The position numbers and the translations under genes were made by a program. Below the pieces are notes generated by a model. That model was not told the origin of the DNA. It saw nothing but the letters and a program-made list of their open reading frames with translations, and made no database searches. Shown here piece after piece: positions 14,399 through 20,775 of a stretch of 25,264 nucleotides of DNA. Within the stretch, counting starts at the first letter, position 1, and the number at the start of each line of letters is the position of its first letter. The stretch is from a virus. The stretch covers positions 1-25,264 of the IMG/VR virus record IMGVR_UViG_3300044641_000215; one strand, 5' to 3'.

Positions 14399-14965
14399 AT
14401 GAAAGAACTAGCAAAAGCATTAGTCACGGCTCAGGCAGCAATGTCACACGCAGCCAAAGATAGTAAAAATCCACATTTTAAATCTGCATACTCAAGTCTG
14501 GCATCAGTCATTGACGCTGTGCGGCCTGCTCTGTCCGCTAACGGTTTAGCCTTTGTGCAGATGTTGCATACGGCAGACGGTGGCGTAGCAGTTGAAACAG
14601 TCCTTATCCATGAATCAGGTGAACAGTTGTCTTGCGGCACGTTGTTTATTCCTGCAAGCAAACAAGATGCCCAAGGATACGGTTCAGCGATTTCGTATGC
14701 AAAACGCTACAGTTTGCAAAGTGCGCTTGGTATTGCGTCAGAAGATGATGACGGTAATGCAGCAACCAAAGCGCCACCAGTTAAAGTCATTGAAAAACCC
14801 AAAGGTATTGAGTTAGACAACACCGTGGCTCAAATGGCATCAGCGGTTAGCTACGAAAGCCTGAAGGACATATTTAGGGCAGCATGGACTATTTGCTTGA
14901 AAGAGCAACAGATTCCATTGAAGGCTGCATACGATCAATTTAAAGCAAACTGGGAACAACAATAA
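14399..14965 (+). CDS. erf: ERF-family single-strand annealing recombinase
   Basis: A 188-aa protein. The N-terminal 120 residues match the ERF superfamily: LVTAQAAMSHAAKDSKNPHF (about 9-28), SAYSSLASVIDAVRPAL, then the G-S-A-I-S-Y-A-K-R-Y-S-L motif (about 96-108) followed by LGIASEDDDGNAA. ERF proteins anneal complementary strands in phage recombination and genome circularisation, here with the SSB and exonuclease of the same operon. The ATG at 14399 follows AGGTGCATAA. The C-terminal 60 residues are variable, as in the family. Its stop overlaps the SSB start (TAATG). Confidence 0.85.
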   Translation: MKELAKALVTAQAAMSHAAKDSKNPHFKSAYSSLASVIDAVRPALSANGLAFVQMLHTADGGVAVETVLIHESGEQLSCGTLFIPASKQDAQGYGSAISYAKRYSLQSALGIASEDDDGNAATKAPPVKVIEKPKGIELDNTVAQMASAVSYESLKDIFRAAWTICLKEQQIPLKAAYDQFKANWEQQ

Positions 14966-15399
14966 TGGCAAACGATCTTAACCGCTGCGAGTTTATTGGG
15001 CGCTTGGGCAAAGACCCTGAAGTACGTTACACCGCTGACTCTAATGCAATCTGTAATTTCAGCATTGCGGTGGGTTACAAGACCGCAACCAAAGAAACGA
15101 CAGAATGGGTCAGAATCACGGCGTTTGGCAAGTTGGCAGGAATATGTGCCGACTACCTAAAGAAAGGCTCACAGGTCTTTGTAGCGGGTCGTATGACTAC
15201 TCGCAAGTGGCAAAACAAAGATGGCGTGGATCAATACACAACTGAGGTGGTTGCTGACCAGATGCAGATGCTTGGTGGTCGGTCTGCTGAAGATACACCG
15301 CCAGCTGCGCCTGTCAAACCAAAGTCTGACGCTTATCGCCAAATCAAAGAAGGGATTGTTGTGCCTCTTGATGAAATGATCGACGATGTGCCGTTCTGA
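14965..15399 (+). CDS. ssb: Single-stranded DNA-binding protein
   Basis: A 144-aa protein with an OB fold: NRCEFIGRLGKDPEVRYT (about 6-23) at the start, FSIAVGYK, WVRITAFGKLAGICADYLKK (about 48-67) and VAGRMTTRKWQNKDG, as in bacterial SSB. A short disordered P/A linker leads to the acidic tip DEMIDDVPF, the partner-binding tail characteristic of SSB. Start by TAATG overlap with the ERF gene. It coats ssDNA in replication and recombination. Length is typical for phage SSB. Confidence 0.92.
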   Translation: MANDLNRCEFIGRLGKDPEVRYTADSNAICNFSIAVGYKTATKETTEWVRITAFGKLAGICADYLKKGSQVFVAGRMTTRKWQNKDGVDQYTTEVVADQMQMLGGRSAEDTPPAAPVKPKSDAYRQIKEGIVVPLDEMIDDVPF

Positions 15400-15542
15400 T
15401 GAATCAAGCAGAGGAGGCAATCTTAATATCTTGGCGATTGCAACAATGGTACGAAAACATGGTCTTAGACGCTAGGGCCATGCAAGACCTACAAGATGCA
15501 ATCGAAATGCTTAAAACACTAGCTAAACAGGTAAACAAATGA
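15399..15542 (+). CDS. Small helical protein between SSB and exonuclease
   Basis: A 47-aa frame, from ATG overlapping the SSB stop (TGATG) to a TGA that overlaps the exonuclease start (ATGA). It reads as one continuous helix (EEAILISWRLQQWYENMVLD, then LQDAIEMLKTLAKQ). Coupling at both ends and filling of the gap between the genes support a real gene. It may be an adaptor for the recombination proteins. No family recognised. Confidence 0.6.
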   Translation: MNQAEEAILISWRLQQWYENMVLDARAMQDLQDAIEMLKTLAKQVNK

Positions 15543-16273
15543 TAATTAAATCAGCAGACTCAGAATCAGGCCATTGGTACGCAGCTGACGGTTCACCAGC
15601 GTACAAGATCATTGGCAAGAACGGTAAAGAACGCAACACAACGGTTCGTGACGCAAGAGAACTCAAGCTAGTACCGTCTGTTACCACGGTCTTGGGGTTG
15701 GTTGCCAAGCCTGGCTTATCCAACTGGCTGCAACAACAAGTGCTACTGGCTGCGCTGACGTTGCCACGCATTGATGGAGAAACGGAGGAAAACTGGCTAG
15801 AGCGAGTAATGTCCGACAGCAAGAGTACAGGTCGTGACGCTATGGATCGTGGCACACAGATGCACGGCGTGTTGGAACGTTTCTACCGTGGAGAACAAGA
15901 CGAGTACCCTGCTTATGTTTGGAATGTTGATGCGGCAATCAGAATCCATTTTGGGGCTGACCAGACTTGGGAGGCAGAACGTTCGTTTGCATACGAAGGC
16001 TTTGGCGGCAAGGTCGATTTAATTGCTGAGAACATTGTGATCGACTTTAAGAGCAAAGACAAGCTCGACAAAGTTGTGCCGTACCATGAGCAACTGATGC
16101 AACTGGCGGCTTACCGTGTCGGCCTTGGCAAACCCACAGCCAGATGTGCCAATGTGTTCTTTACTGCCGAAGGTGATGTAAAACTGATCGAACATTCAGA
16201 GGAAGATTTAGCCTCTGCATGGGATTGCTTTCAGTATCTATTAGCGTTCTACAAGCGTAAAAACAACTTATAA
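15539..16273 (+). CDS. PD-(D/E)XK nuclease, RecB/Cas4-like exonuclease
   Basis: A 244-aa protein. PSVTTVLGLVAKPGLSNWL (about 46-64) is typical of the N-terminal part of phage RecB-like nucleases. GTQMHGVLERF (105-115) supplies the motif-I histidine. The core motifs are GGKVDLI (Asp160) and IDFKSK (Asp169, Lys171), followed by a QLAAY helix (Gln188, Tyr192). It probably resects DNA ends to produce single strands for the ERF annealase, the exonuclease-annealase pair common in phages. Start by ATGA overlap with AGGT upstream. The last gene of the operon, 37 nt before a terminator. Confidence 0.8.
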   Translation: MIIKSADSESGHWYAADGSPAYKIIGKNGKERNTTVRDARELKLVPSVTTVLGLVAKPGLSNWLQQQVLLAALTLPRIDGETEENWLERVMSDSKSTGRDAMDRGTQMHGVLERFYRGEQDEYPAYVWNVDAAIRIHFGADQTWEAERSFAYEGFGGKVDLIAENIVIDFKSKDKLDKVVPYHEQLMQLAAYRVGLGKPTARCANVFFTAEGDVKLIEHSEEDLASAWDCFQYLLAFYKRKNNL

Positions 16274-16310
16274 TAAATTGTCGGTGTTGTTCACTCCTTG
16301 TTCCATCGAC

Positions 16311-16335
16311 CGCCCCTTAATTGGGGCGTTTTGTT
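16311..16335 (+). terminator. Intrinsic terminator of the recombination operon
   Basis: CGCCCC (16311-16316) and GGGGCG (16323-16328) pair around TTAATT, followed by TTTTGTTGT. It separates the ERF-exonuclease operon from the next promoter at 16386. The stem is GC-only, so termination should be efficient on the plus strand. Confidence 0.8.
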
Positions 16336-16385
16336 GTAAAAACCCAAATAAATTAAAAATAATTGCAAAACTAGGGTTAACACTT

Positions 16386-16416
16386 ATGTTTTTATTGTTT
16401 AGATAGCTTAATATCT
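16386..16416 (+). promoter_or_regulatory. Second early promoter with the shared box
   Basis: The box TGTTTAGATAGCTTAATAT (16396-16414) differs from the ERF-promoter box at one position, and TAATAT (16409-16414) serves as -10. The -35 at 17 nt spacing is poor (ATGTTT, 16386-16391), unlike the other two promoters, so activity may need an activator or be weaker. The leader downstream contains a TGGC/GCCA hairpin and AAAAAAGGTACATAA before the ATG at 16460. A 12-codon frame from ATG 16421 ends in TAA right before that ATG. Confidence 0.6.
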
Positions 16417-16459
16417 GTACATGGCAACAACGCCACAAACCACGAAAAAAGGTACATAA

Positions 16460-16690
16460 ATGAATAACGAAATGTTCGGTTGCAACCCAGACAAATTTAT
16501 CGAAAGCGTTAAAGATTCGATTACATACAAATTTAGCGGTGCATACATGGTTGCAATGGGCCTTATGTCAGATGCTCAAGAATTGATTGCCGCAGATGCA
16601 AAAGAGCAAGCCCGTCAAACTTTAAATTTAGCAAAATACATTATTGGCGAAATTAGTGATGGTAATTTGATTGGTACTGTGCAACGTTAA
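16460..16690 (+). CDS. Small early protein of unknown function
   Basis: A 76-aa protein, first gene of the second early operon. AAGGT lies 7 nt before the ATG. The sequence is helical (KFIESVKDSITYKFSGAYMV, then MSDAQELIAADAKEQARQTL) with a weakly amphipathic character and no clear membrane span. I do not recognise the family. Immediately downstream is a GNRA-capped hairpin. Confidence 0.65.
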   Translation: MNNEMFGCNPDKFIESVKDSITYKFSGAYMVAMGLMSDAQELIAADAKEQARQTLNLAKYIIGEISDGNLIGTVQR

Positions 16691-16696
16691 TTAAAC

Positions 16697-16710
16697 GGGG
16701 CGCAAGCCCC
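16697..16710 (+). other. Intercistronic hairpin with GCAA tetraloop
   Basis: GGGGC (16697-16701), loop GCAA (a GNRA tetraloop), GCCCC (16706-16710). No T run follows, so it is not a standard terminator. It may stabilise the upstream mRNA 3' end or separate the expression of the genes on either side. Confidence 0.5.
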
Positions 16711-16735
16711 ATTACTACGACAAAAGGTACATAAA

Positions 16736-16885
16736 ATGAGCAAACTAATACAAGCATTTATAGCAAACCCCAACGACAAGACACGAGCCAGACTTCAGGC
16801 TTACTTGTACAAACACAAAATGGCGGTTTGCCTGGCTACCCCAGAAGAGCATCAGATTCTTAAACAAAACGGGTTTAAGGGGTAA
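16736..16885 (+). CDS. Conserved small phage protein, unknown function
   Basis: A 49-aa protein preceded by AAAAGGTACATAAA, nearly the same leader as the genes at 14399 and 16460. The pattern (SKLIQAFIANPNDKTRARLQ, YLYKHKMAVCLATPEEHQIL, then KQNGF) matches a small protein common in phages of Proteobacteria. This recognisable C-terminal KMAVCLATPEE...LKxNGF block makes it a likely real gene despite its size. Function unknown. Its stop is 3 nt before the next start. Confidence 0.65.
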   Translation: MSKLIQAFIANPNDKTRARLQAYLYKHKMAVCLATPEEHQILKQNGFKG

Positions 16886-16888
16886 GCG

Positions 16889-17152
16889 ATGAAATACTCA
16901 TACATTCAAATGACAGACGAGGGCAAACGTCAGCTGATGCGTGAACTTAGCCGTGAGCTAACCGACAAAAAGATTGCAGAGCTTATGGATCAATTTGCTG
17001 ATGGCGTAAAAACAGACAGCAACGGCGAACCGTACATCAAGATTGACCGTGACGAGGTGCTGATGTGTGCTGTGCCAATGTACACACATTTCATTGACAT
17101 CAACCACATTGAAAAAGTCACAGCTAACGAGGAGGATGGCAGCGATGAATAA
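16889..17152 (+). CDS. Small acidic early protein of unknown function
   Basis: An 87-aa protein. AAGGGG stands before the ATG at 16889. It has a charged helical N-terminus (LMRELSRELTDKKIAELMDQ, about 16-35) and a C-terminal part with YIKIDRDEVLM, VPMYTHFIDINHIEKV and an acidic tail. It overlaps the next gene by 8 nt. No family recognised. Confidence 0.6.
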   Translation: MKYSYIQMTDEGKRQLMRELSRELTDKKIAELMDQFADGVKTDSNGEPYIKIDRDEVLMCAVPMYTHFIDINHIEKVTANEEDGSDE

Positions 17153-17342
17153 GCACAACTGGCCTTTTCTGACAGACCTTGGTGATTCTAACTGGACAGG
17201 TCGCACCACTCGCACAATGCGTCACCAAACACGTTACACACGGGCTGACGAACGTATACCGCCTATCGCTTGGGTTGTTGGCTTGCTTATGCTTGCAATG
17301 GTGTTTGGTTTCTTTCCACTTTTATCGGTCTTGATGACATGA
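17145..17342 (+). CDS. Small tail-anchored membrane protein
   Basis: A 65-aa protein. The ATG at 17145 lies 9 nt after GGAGG; the ATG at 17136 is adjacent to that signal and less likely. The N-terminal 40 residues are basic (RTTRTMRHQTRYTRADER, about 20-37). The C-terminal 25 form one membrane segment (PPIAWVVGLLMLAMVFGFF). It resembles a tail-anchored membrane protein. Function unknown. The stop overlaps the next start (ATGA). Confidence 0.55.
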   Translation: MNKHNWPFLTDLGDSNWTGRTTRTMRHQTRYTRADERIPPIAWVVGLLMLAMVFGFFPLLSVLMT

Positions 17343-17557
17343 ACAAACAATTAAAAGAGTTGGCTGAACAAGCGGGGTTTGATAAACATCATGCTGAATA
17401 TGACACTAGGATTGAACACTTTGCCGACCTTGTGCGCCAAGACGAGCGTGAGGCTTGTGCGAAGATTGCTCTTAAATATGAGCCAACTGAACGACAACCT
17501 TACGTTACTTATGCCGCAGATGAAATCAGAGCAAGGGGTAATCATGAACAAGATTGA
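17339..17557 (+). CDS. Conserved small phage protein (C-terminal IRARG type)
   Basis: A 72-aa protein starting at an ATGA overlap. Sequence order ELAEQAGFDKHHAEYDTRIE, FADLVRQDEREACAKIA and a final ADEIRARGNHEQ is typical of a small family abundant in Proteobacteria phages, with a helix, a conserved EREACAKI element and an AIRARG-like end. Function unknown, often in early regions. It overlaps the following gene by 14 nt. Confidence 0.65.
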   Translation: MNKQLKELAEQAGFDKHHAEYDTRIEHFADLVRQDEREACAKIALKYEPTERQPYVTYAADEIRARGNHEQD

Positions 17558-17765
17558 TTTAATTATTGATGCGCTTGAATCCGCATATGAAGACAAAGCA
17601 GGGTGGTGCGACAAAGTTAATGAAGCCCTGTACGCTGCTAGAAGGTTACAAGCGTTGCAACCAGTTGGCGTGTTTGAATATGATGAAGAAAACAAAGTTT
17701 GGGAAGAATTAACGCCAAATTGTGAAGGTGTAAAACTCTACGCATTGGATGAGATAACAAAATGA
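17544..17765 (+). CDS. Small acidic early protein of unknown function
   Basis: A 73-aa protein; the ATG at 17544 follows AAGGGG at 8 nt or so. Residues about 1-40 are helical (KIDLIIDALESAYEDKAGWC, NEALYAARRLQALQPVGVFE), then a beta-like C-terminal part (KVWEELTPNCEGVKLYALDE). The order resembles phage accessory proteins in which a short repeat displays VGVFxYDEENxxW. The stop overlaps the next start (ATGA). Confidence 0.6.
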   Translation: MNKIDLIIDALESAYEDKAGWCDKVNEALYAARRLQALQPVGVFEYDEENKVWEELTPNCEGVKLYALDEITK

Positions 17766-18058
17766 GCCAAGTTGCTAGAAACACCGATCCGTCAACCAGT
17801 TGGGCTGCTGCTGACTCTGCAAAGGCTTTAGCGGCTCAACACGCCACGATTATCATTCAAGCCTTATGCAAGTATGGCCCACAAGGGAAAGACGGTATAG
17901 CGCAGATTACGGGGCTTGATGGAAATCAGGTTGCCAGGCGCCTAAGTGAACTAGAACGCAACCACGAGATCCTGCTGACGGGTCGCAACGTGCAAAGCAA
18001 ATCTGGTCGGGCTGAGAGAGAATGGAAAGTCATGCCGAAACAGATGGATTTGATATGA
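17762..18058 (+). CDS. Winged-helix DNA-binding protein
   Basis: A 98-aa protein in an ATGA chain. Residues about 28-75 (ATIIIQALCKYGPQGKDGIA, then ITGLDGNQVARRLSELERNH) have the layout of a winged helix with the recognition helix around QVARRLSEL, followed by a basic wing (TGRNVQSKSGRAEREW). The N-terminus DPSTSWAAADSA is common in phage replication-region proteins of this type. It may be a regulator or help load replication factors; this is inferred. Confidence 0.65.
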   Translation: MSQVARNTDPSTSWAAADSAKALAAQHATIIIQALCKYGPQGKDGIAQITGLDGNQVARRLSELERNHEILLTGRNVQSKSGRAEREWKVMPKQMDLI

Positions 18059-18687
18059 GCTACATAATTGGAAACTTACCGCCGATTAAGTGTTTTGTGC
18101 GGCGTGAGTATTTGTATAACTTTGAGAAAGGCCACGGTGAGCTTGAGCCTTGCATTTGGGTAAGCATCAAGGCCATTCGTGGGCAAGTGTTTCGCATTGA
18201 AAGCCTGTTGCCACGGTACGGCGCTTTGTACGACAAACTGCCTATTCAGGCTTATGTATGGCACATTGATAGTCGTGCTGAGCTACCGTTTGACGTTTTG
18301 CAACTATGGGATTGCATGGGTTACAGGTTTACGGTCCATGAAAAGATTGGTTTGCGTAACCTTGGGGTTAAGTTCTTAGGTAAAGACAAAGAATGGCATT
18401 TTGGTGAATACCTGTTTACGGTAGACTTTTGTGCAGACGGCATGGATGTAGACACAGGATTTACTGAGGTTGCTGAAGAACACAAAAGTTTTAACTTTAT
18501 TCGGTTAGACAATGGGCAATTTGCAGCGCAGCCTAACAACCGTTGCCTTTGGTACGATCAGTCGTTAATACCAGCTAAAACTGACTTCCCAGACTTTCAG
18601 GCATCACGGCATATTTGGACTGTAGACGGGTCACGCAAATGGTCAGCTGGTGACGATTGGTTCTACGACATTGGGGAACGGGAGTGA
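18055..18687 (+). CDS. Conserved phage protein of unknown function
   Basis: A 210-aa protein; the ATG at 18055 is in an ATGA overlap, so an in-frame ATG further upstream (18022) is not used. Motifs I recall from phage hypothetical proteins of this region appear in order: IIGNLPPIKCFVRREYLYNF (about 4-23), CIWVSIKAI, YGALYDKLPI, LQLWDCMGY, GEYLFTVDFC, EEHKSFNFIRLDNGQFAAQP (about 143-162) and RKWSAGDDWFY near the end. It is soluble, beta-rich and conserved, with no catalytic motif evident. Function unknown. Confidence 0.65.
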   Translation: MSYIIGNLPPIKCFVRREYLYNFEKGHGELEPCIWVSIKAIRGQVFRIESLLPRYGALYDKLPIQAYVWHIDSRAELPFDVLQLWDCMGYRFTVHEKIGLRNLGVKFLGKDKEWHFGEYLFTVDFCADGMDVDTGFTEVAEEHKSFNFIRLDNGQFAAQPNNRCLWYDQSLIPAKTDFPDFQASRHIWTVDGSRKWSAGDDWFYDIGERE

Positions 18688-19007
18688 AAGACCAACACGA
18701 TGCAATTGATTACATATACAACACAGCACCGATCTATGGACAAGCTAAAGGTCGAGTTGCTGAACTGGAGGCATACAAGCACAGCCTACGGGCAATTATG
18801 ATGAGCAAATCAAAGGAAACCACAATTGGCGGTCAAGAGAAAGAAGCCCTTGCAAGCCCTGAATATCAAAACCTATGCAAAGCTATAGGTGAGGCTACAG
18901 AAACGGCTGAAACGCTTAAATGGCGGCTTGAAAGTGCCAAAATGCGTTTTGAATCATATAAAGTTGAGCAATATAACAATCGACAAATAGACAAAATGGT
19001 AAAATAG
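18684..19007 (+). CDS. Conserved helical phage protein of unknown function
   Basis: A 107-aa protein. I place the start at the GTG at 18684, forming a GTGA overlap with the gene before and preceded by GGGGA; family members start M-K-D-Q-H-x-A-I-D. The protein is nearly all helix: DAIDYIYNTAPIYGQAKGRV, then EAYKHSLRAIMMSKS and a heptad-like C-terminal half. Proteins with this pattern are widespread in Proteobacteria phages, often before a HNH or nuclease gene as here. Its stop codon lies in a small hairpin (GGTAA/TTACC, 18999-19013). Confidence 0.65.
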   Translation: MKDQHDAIDYIYNTAPIYGQAKGRVAELEAYKHSLRAIMMSKSKETTIGGQEKEALASPEYQNLCKAIGEATETAETLKWRLESAKMRFESYKVEQYNNRQIDKMVK

Positions 19008-19013
19008 ATTACC

Positions 19014-19080
19014 GTAGCAACTACCTTTAGCGGGGGAAAAGACGATTCATCACCGTCCTGTTGCTGCACTTCCGTGATGA
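19014..19080 (+). ncRNA. Candidate pseudoknotted RNA element before the HNH gene
   Basis: The 95-nt gap 19008-19102 has more pairing than expected. GTAGCAAC (19014-19021) pairs with GTTGCTGC (19060-19067), one G-U. Inside, GACG (19041-19044) pairs with CGTC (19054-19057), leaving a loop holding TCATCAC (19047-19053). That loop is perfectly complementary to GTGATGA (19074-19080), outside the first stem. This is an H-type pseudoknot topology. It fits neither a terminator nor a group I intron core. A cis-regulatory leader of the HNH gene, or a self-contained RNA, is possible. Confidence 0.4.
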
Positions 19081-19102
19081 CTTTGCCTAGATGGGGTGAA
19101 TT

Positions 19103-19588
19103 ATGATTACTCAAGAATTGTTAAATCAAAATTTTTATTACAAAAATGGTGGTTTATATTGGATTTCAGATAGAAATTACAGAGCAAAAAAAGATCAAAA
19201 AGCTGGTAGTTTAGGCACAGGGCATCGTTATTGGCATATTCAAATAAAACAAAAAACAATAGCCGAACATAGAGCAATATTTTTAATGCATCACGGATAC
19301 TTGCCCAACTTTGTAGACCATATTGACAATAATGCGTTAAACAATAAAATTGAAAATTTAAGAGAATCAACTTGTTCGCAAAATCAATACAATTCAAGAG
19401 TAAGAAAAGATAGCCGATCAAAAATTAAAAATGTTAAATGGCATAAAGCTACGCAAAAATGGATGGTTTGCGTCAGAGTTAACAAAAAAGAAAAGTATTT
19501 TGGTATTTATGATGATATTGAATTAGCCGAGCTGGTGGCAACAGAAGTAAGAAACAAATACCATAAAGAATTTGCGAGGCATCAATGA
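19103..19588 (+). CDS. HNH homing-type endonuclease with AP2-like DNA-binding end
   Basis: A 161-aa protein. The HNH core lies at about 54-88: AEHRAIFLMHHGYLP, VDHIDNNALNNKIENLR, with the D-H pair at 72-73 and the downstream N residues. The C-terminal part (about 105-155), KIKNVKWHKATQKWMVCVRV then KYFGIYDDIELAEL, resembles the AP2 DNA-binding domain that phage HNH homing enzymes use. Its base composition is much more A/T-rich than its neighbours, a sign of mobility. Its stop overlaps the next start (ATGA). It is a paralogue of the gene at 20776. It may be a free-standing homing gene, since no intron core is visible. Confidence 0.85.
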   Translation: MITQELLNQNFYYKNGGLYWISDRNYRAKKDQKAGSLGTGHRYWHIQIKQKTIAEHRAIFLMHHGYLPNFVDHIDNNALNNKIENLRESTCSQNQYNSRVRKDSRSKIKNVKWHKATQKWMVCVRVNKKEKYFGIYDDIELAELVATEVRNKYHKEFARHQ

Positions 19589-19758
19589 TCGACTATTCTG
19601 AAAGCCTAATTAAGCTGACCGCAATGCAGAACCAATACCGAAAACTTGTATTGCAAGGAAAATATGAAGCAGCAGCTGACGTTGCTGTGGATATGCAGAT
19701 TGTGGTTGTAGACTTGCAACAATGGACTGAGGATCAAGTTGACCAAAGCGCAACGTAA
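19585..19758 (+). CDS. Small helical phage protein, unknown function
   Basis: A 57-aa frame starting in an ATGA overlap with the HNH gene. It is helical (SLIKLTAMQNQYRKLVLQ, then KYEAAADVAVDMQIVVVDLQ) and its last 20 nt overlap the Ref-like nuclease gene. The start codon could have been created or altered when the HNH gene was inserted, since the HNH stop is joined so closely. No family recognised. Confidence 0.55.
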   Translation: MIDYSESLIKLTAMQNQYRKLVLQGKYEAAADVAVDMQIVVVDLQQWTEDQVDQSAT

Positions 19759-20005
19759 ACACTTTGAGAAACTGGCTAACCTTGGATGCTCGTTGTGCCG
19801 ACACTTGGGATACGGGGAAACACCTAGCCATTTGCATCACATAAGACGATTAGGGATGAAACGTGAAAATTCGCCGGTTATACCGTTATGCCCGACTCAT
19901 CATGTGGGCAATGATGGGGTACATGGATTGGGTAAAAAGGCGTTTGTGGTGAAATATGGCGTGACGGAGGAGGACTTATTAGCCCAAACTGAGGCATTGC
20001 TATGA
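19739..20005 (+). CDS. Ref-like HNH nuclease (RecA-dependent nuclease family)
   Basis: An 88-aa protein. The TTG at 19739 gives MTKAQRKHFEKLANLGCSLC, the usual start of this family, with AGGA a few nt before. Conserved features: Cys17 and Cys20, SHLHHIRRLG (about 30-39), PLCPTHHVGNDGVHGLG (about 49-65) and KYGVTEEDLL. Bacteriophage P1 Ref, the type member of the fold, cuts DNA with RecA filaments; these short relatives keep only the nuclease core. It lies beside RusA, so a role in recombination is likely. A non-ATG start is the only doubt. Confidence 0.75.
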   Translation: MTKAQRKHFEKLANLGCSLCRHLGYGETPSHLHHIRRLGMKRENSPVIPLCPTHHVGNDGVHGLGKKAFVVKYGVTEEDLLAQTEALL

Positions 20006-20352
20006 TCGCAACCTTACAACTTCCCTTACCACCATCAGTAAACGCTTACTGGCGCAATTTCCACGGCAGAACAATACTAAGCAAATCCGCAAGGGACTAT
20101 AAGGCAATTGTTCAGGAATACGTCACAATCAACCAAATCCCTAATTTTGGAGATGCCAGACTACAAGCTATTATCACCATATTTCCCAAAGACCGGCGCA
20201 AGCAAGATTTGGATAACAGACTTAAAAGTTTGCTAGACAGTTTAGGCAACGCAGGCGTGTTTGACGATGACAGCCAGTTTGACAAAATAGAAATTGCAAG
20301 GGGGGTGATTAAATTGGGTGGCGGTTGTACAATTGTGATAGCCACCCTATGA
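20002..20352 (+). CDS. rusA: RusA-like Holliday junction resolvase
   Basis: A 116-aa protein starting in an ATGA overlap. The N-terminal LPLPPSVNAYWRNFHGR (about 7-23) with an aromatic-rich turn, RKQDLDNRLKSLLDSL (about 66-81, Asp69 and Asp71) and FDDDSQ (Asp90) reproduce the RusA family layout, in which three aspartates bind the metal. Length matches (E. coli RusA is 120 aa). It resolves branched DNA, complementing ERF, SSB and the exonuclease of the neighbouring operon in packaging-ready DNA. The start has a weak Shine-Dalgarno, so coupling to the Ref-like gene is likely. Confidence 0.88.
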   Translation: MIATLQLPLPPSVNAYWRNFHGRTILSKSARDYKAIVQEYVTINQIPNFGDARLQAIITIFPKDRRKQDLDNRLKSLLDSLGNAGVFDDDSQFDKIEIARGVIKLGGGCTIVIATL

Positions 20353-20359
20353 GGTCACT

Positions 20360-20716
20360 ATGGACTATCCTGCCGTATTCGTTGCAACTTTGTTCCATAG
20401 CGGGACAAACGCACACTTTATGCACTTGCAGACCGACAGTTACGCCAAGCACGTTGCGCTGAACGAATACTATGACACGATCATTGAGCTAGTTGATAAA
20501 TGGGCAGAGGCGTATCAAGGTGCTTACTCTATCATTAAAAGTTATCCCAAAGACTTCCACCTAGCCACCGATCCCGTCAAATACATCACAGGCGTAAAAG
20601 CGTTTGTTAAAGACATTCGAACGGAATTGCCGCAGGATTCGGAATTGCAGAATATTTGTGACGAGATTGCGGATCTGATTGACAGTACGCTGTACAAGCT
20701 CAAATCATTTAAATAA
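20360..20716 (+). CDS. DUF5856-type protein
   Basis: A 118-aa helical protein starting after GAGGT. TLFHSGTNAHFMHLQTDSYA (about 10-29), KHVALNEYYDTIIELVDKWA (about 30-49) and AYQG follow the DUF5856 pattern, a small family found in large aquatic phages and Proteobacteria phages and suspected to have a ferritin-like four-helix fold from its H/E spacing. The conserved His and Glu positions are visible (His13, His19, Glu36, Glu43). No activity is established. The stop is followed by a stem-loop (20716-20747). Confidence 0.7.
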   Translation: MDYPAVFVATLFHSGTNAHFMHLQTDSYAKHVALNEYYDTIIELVDKWAEAYQGAYSIIKSYPKDFHLATDPVKYITGVKAFVKDIRTELPQDSELQNICDEIADLIDSTLYKLKSFK

Positions 20717-20747
20717 ACCCCAAAAGCTCGGCAAAGCTAATGGGGTT
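20716..20747 (+). other. Stem-loop between DUF5856 and the second HNH gene
   Basis: AACCCCA (20716-20722) pairs with TGGGGTT (20741-20747); an inner AGCT/AGCT stem (20725-20728 and 20735-20738) closes a CGGCAA loop. The T tract after it is weak (TTCTACC), so attenuation or mRNA 3'-end protection is as likely as termination. Confidence 0.5.
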
Positions 20748-20775
20748 CTACCAAAACAACAGCTAAGGAGTTGAA

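Noticed and set aside
16697-16710. Intrinsic terminator after the 16460 gene
   Set aside because: The stem is good, but it is followed by ATTACTACGAC rather than a T run; I list it as a hairpin only.
19008-19588. Group I intron carrying the HNH gene
   Set aside because: No conserved P3-P7 core is visible, the gap is only 95 nt, and the genes on either side are complete rather than split.
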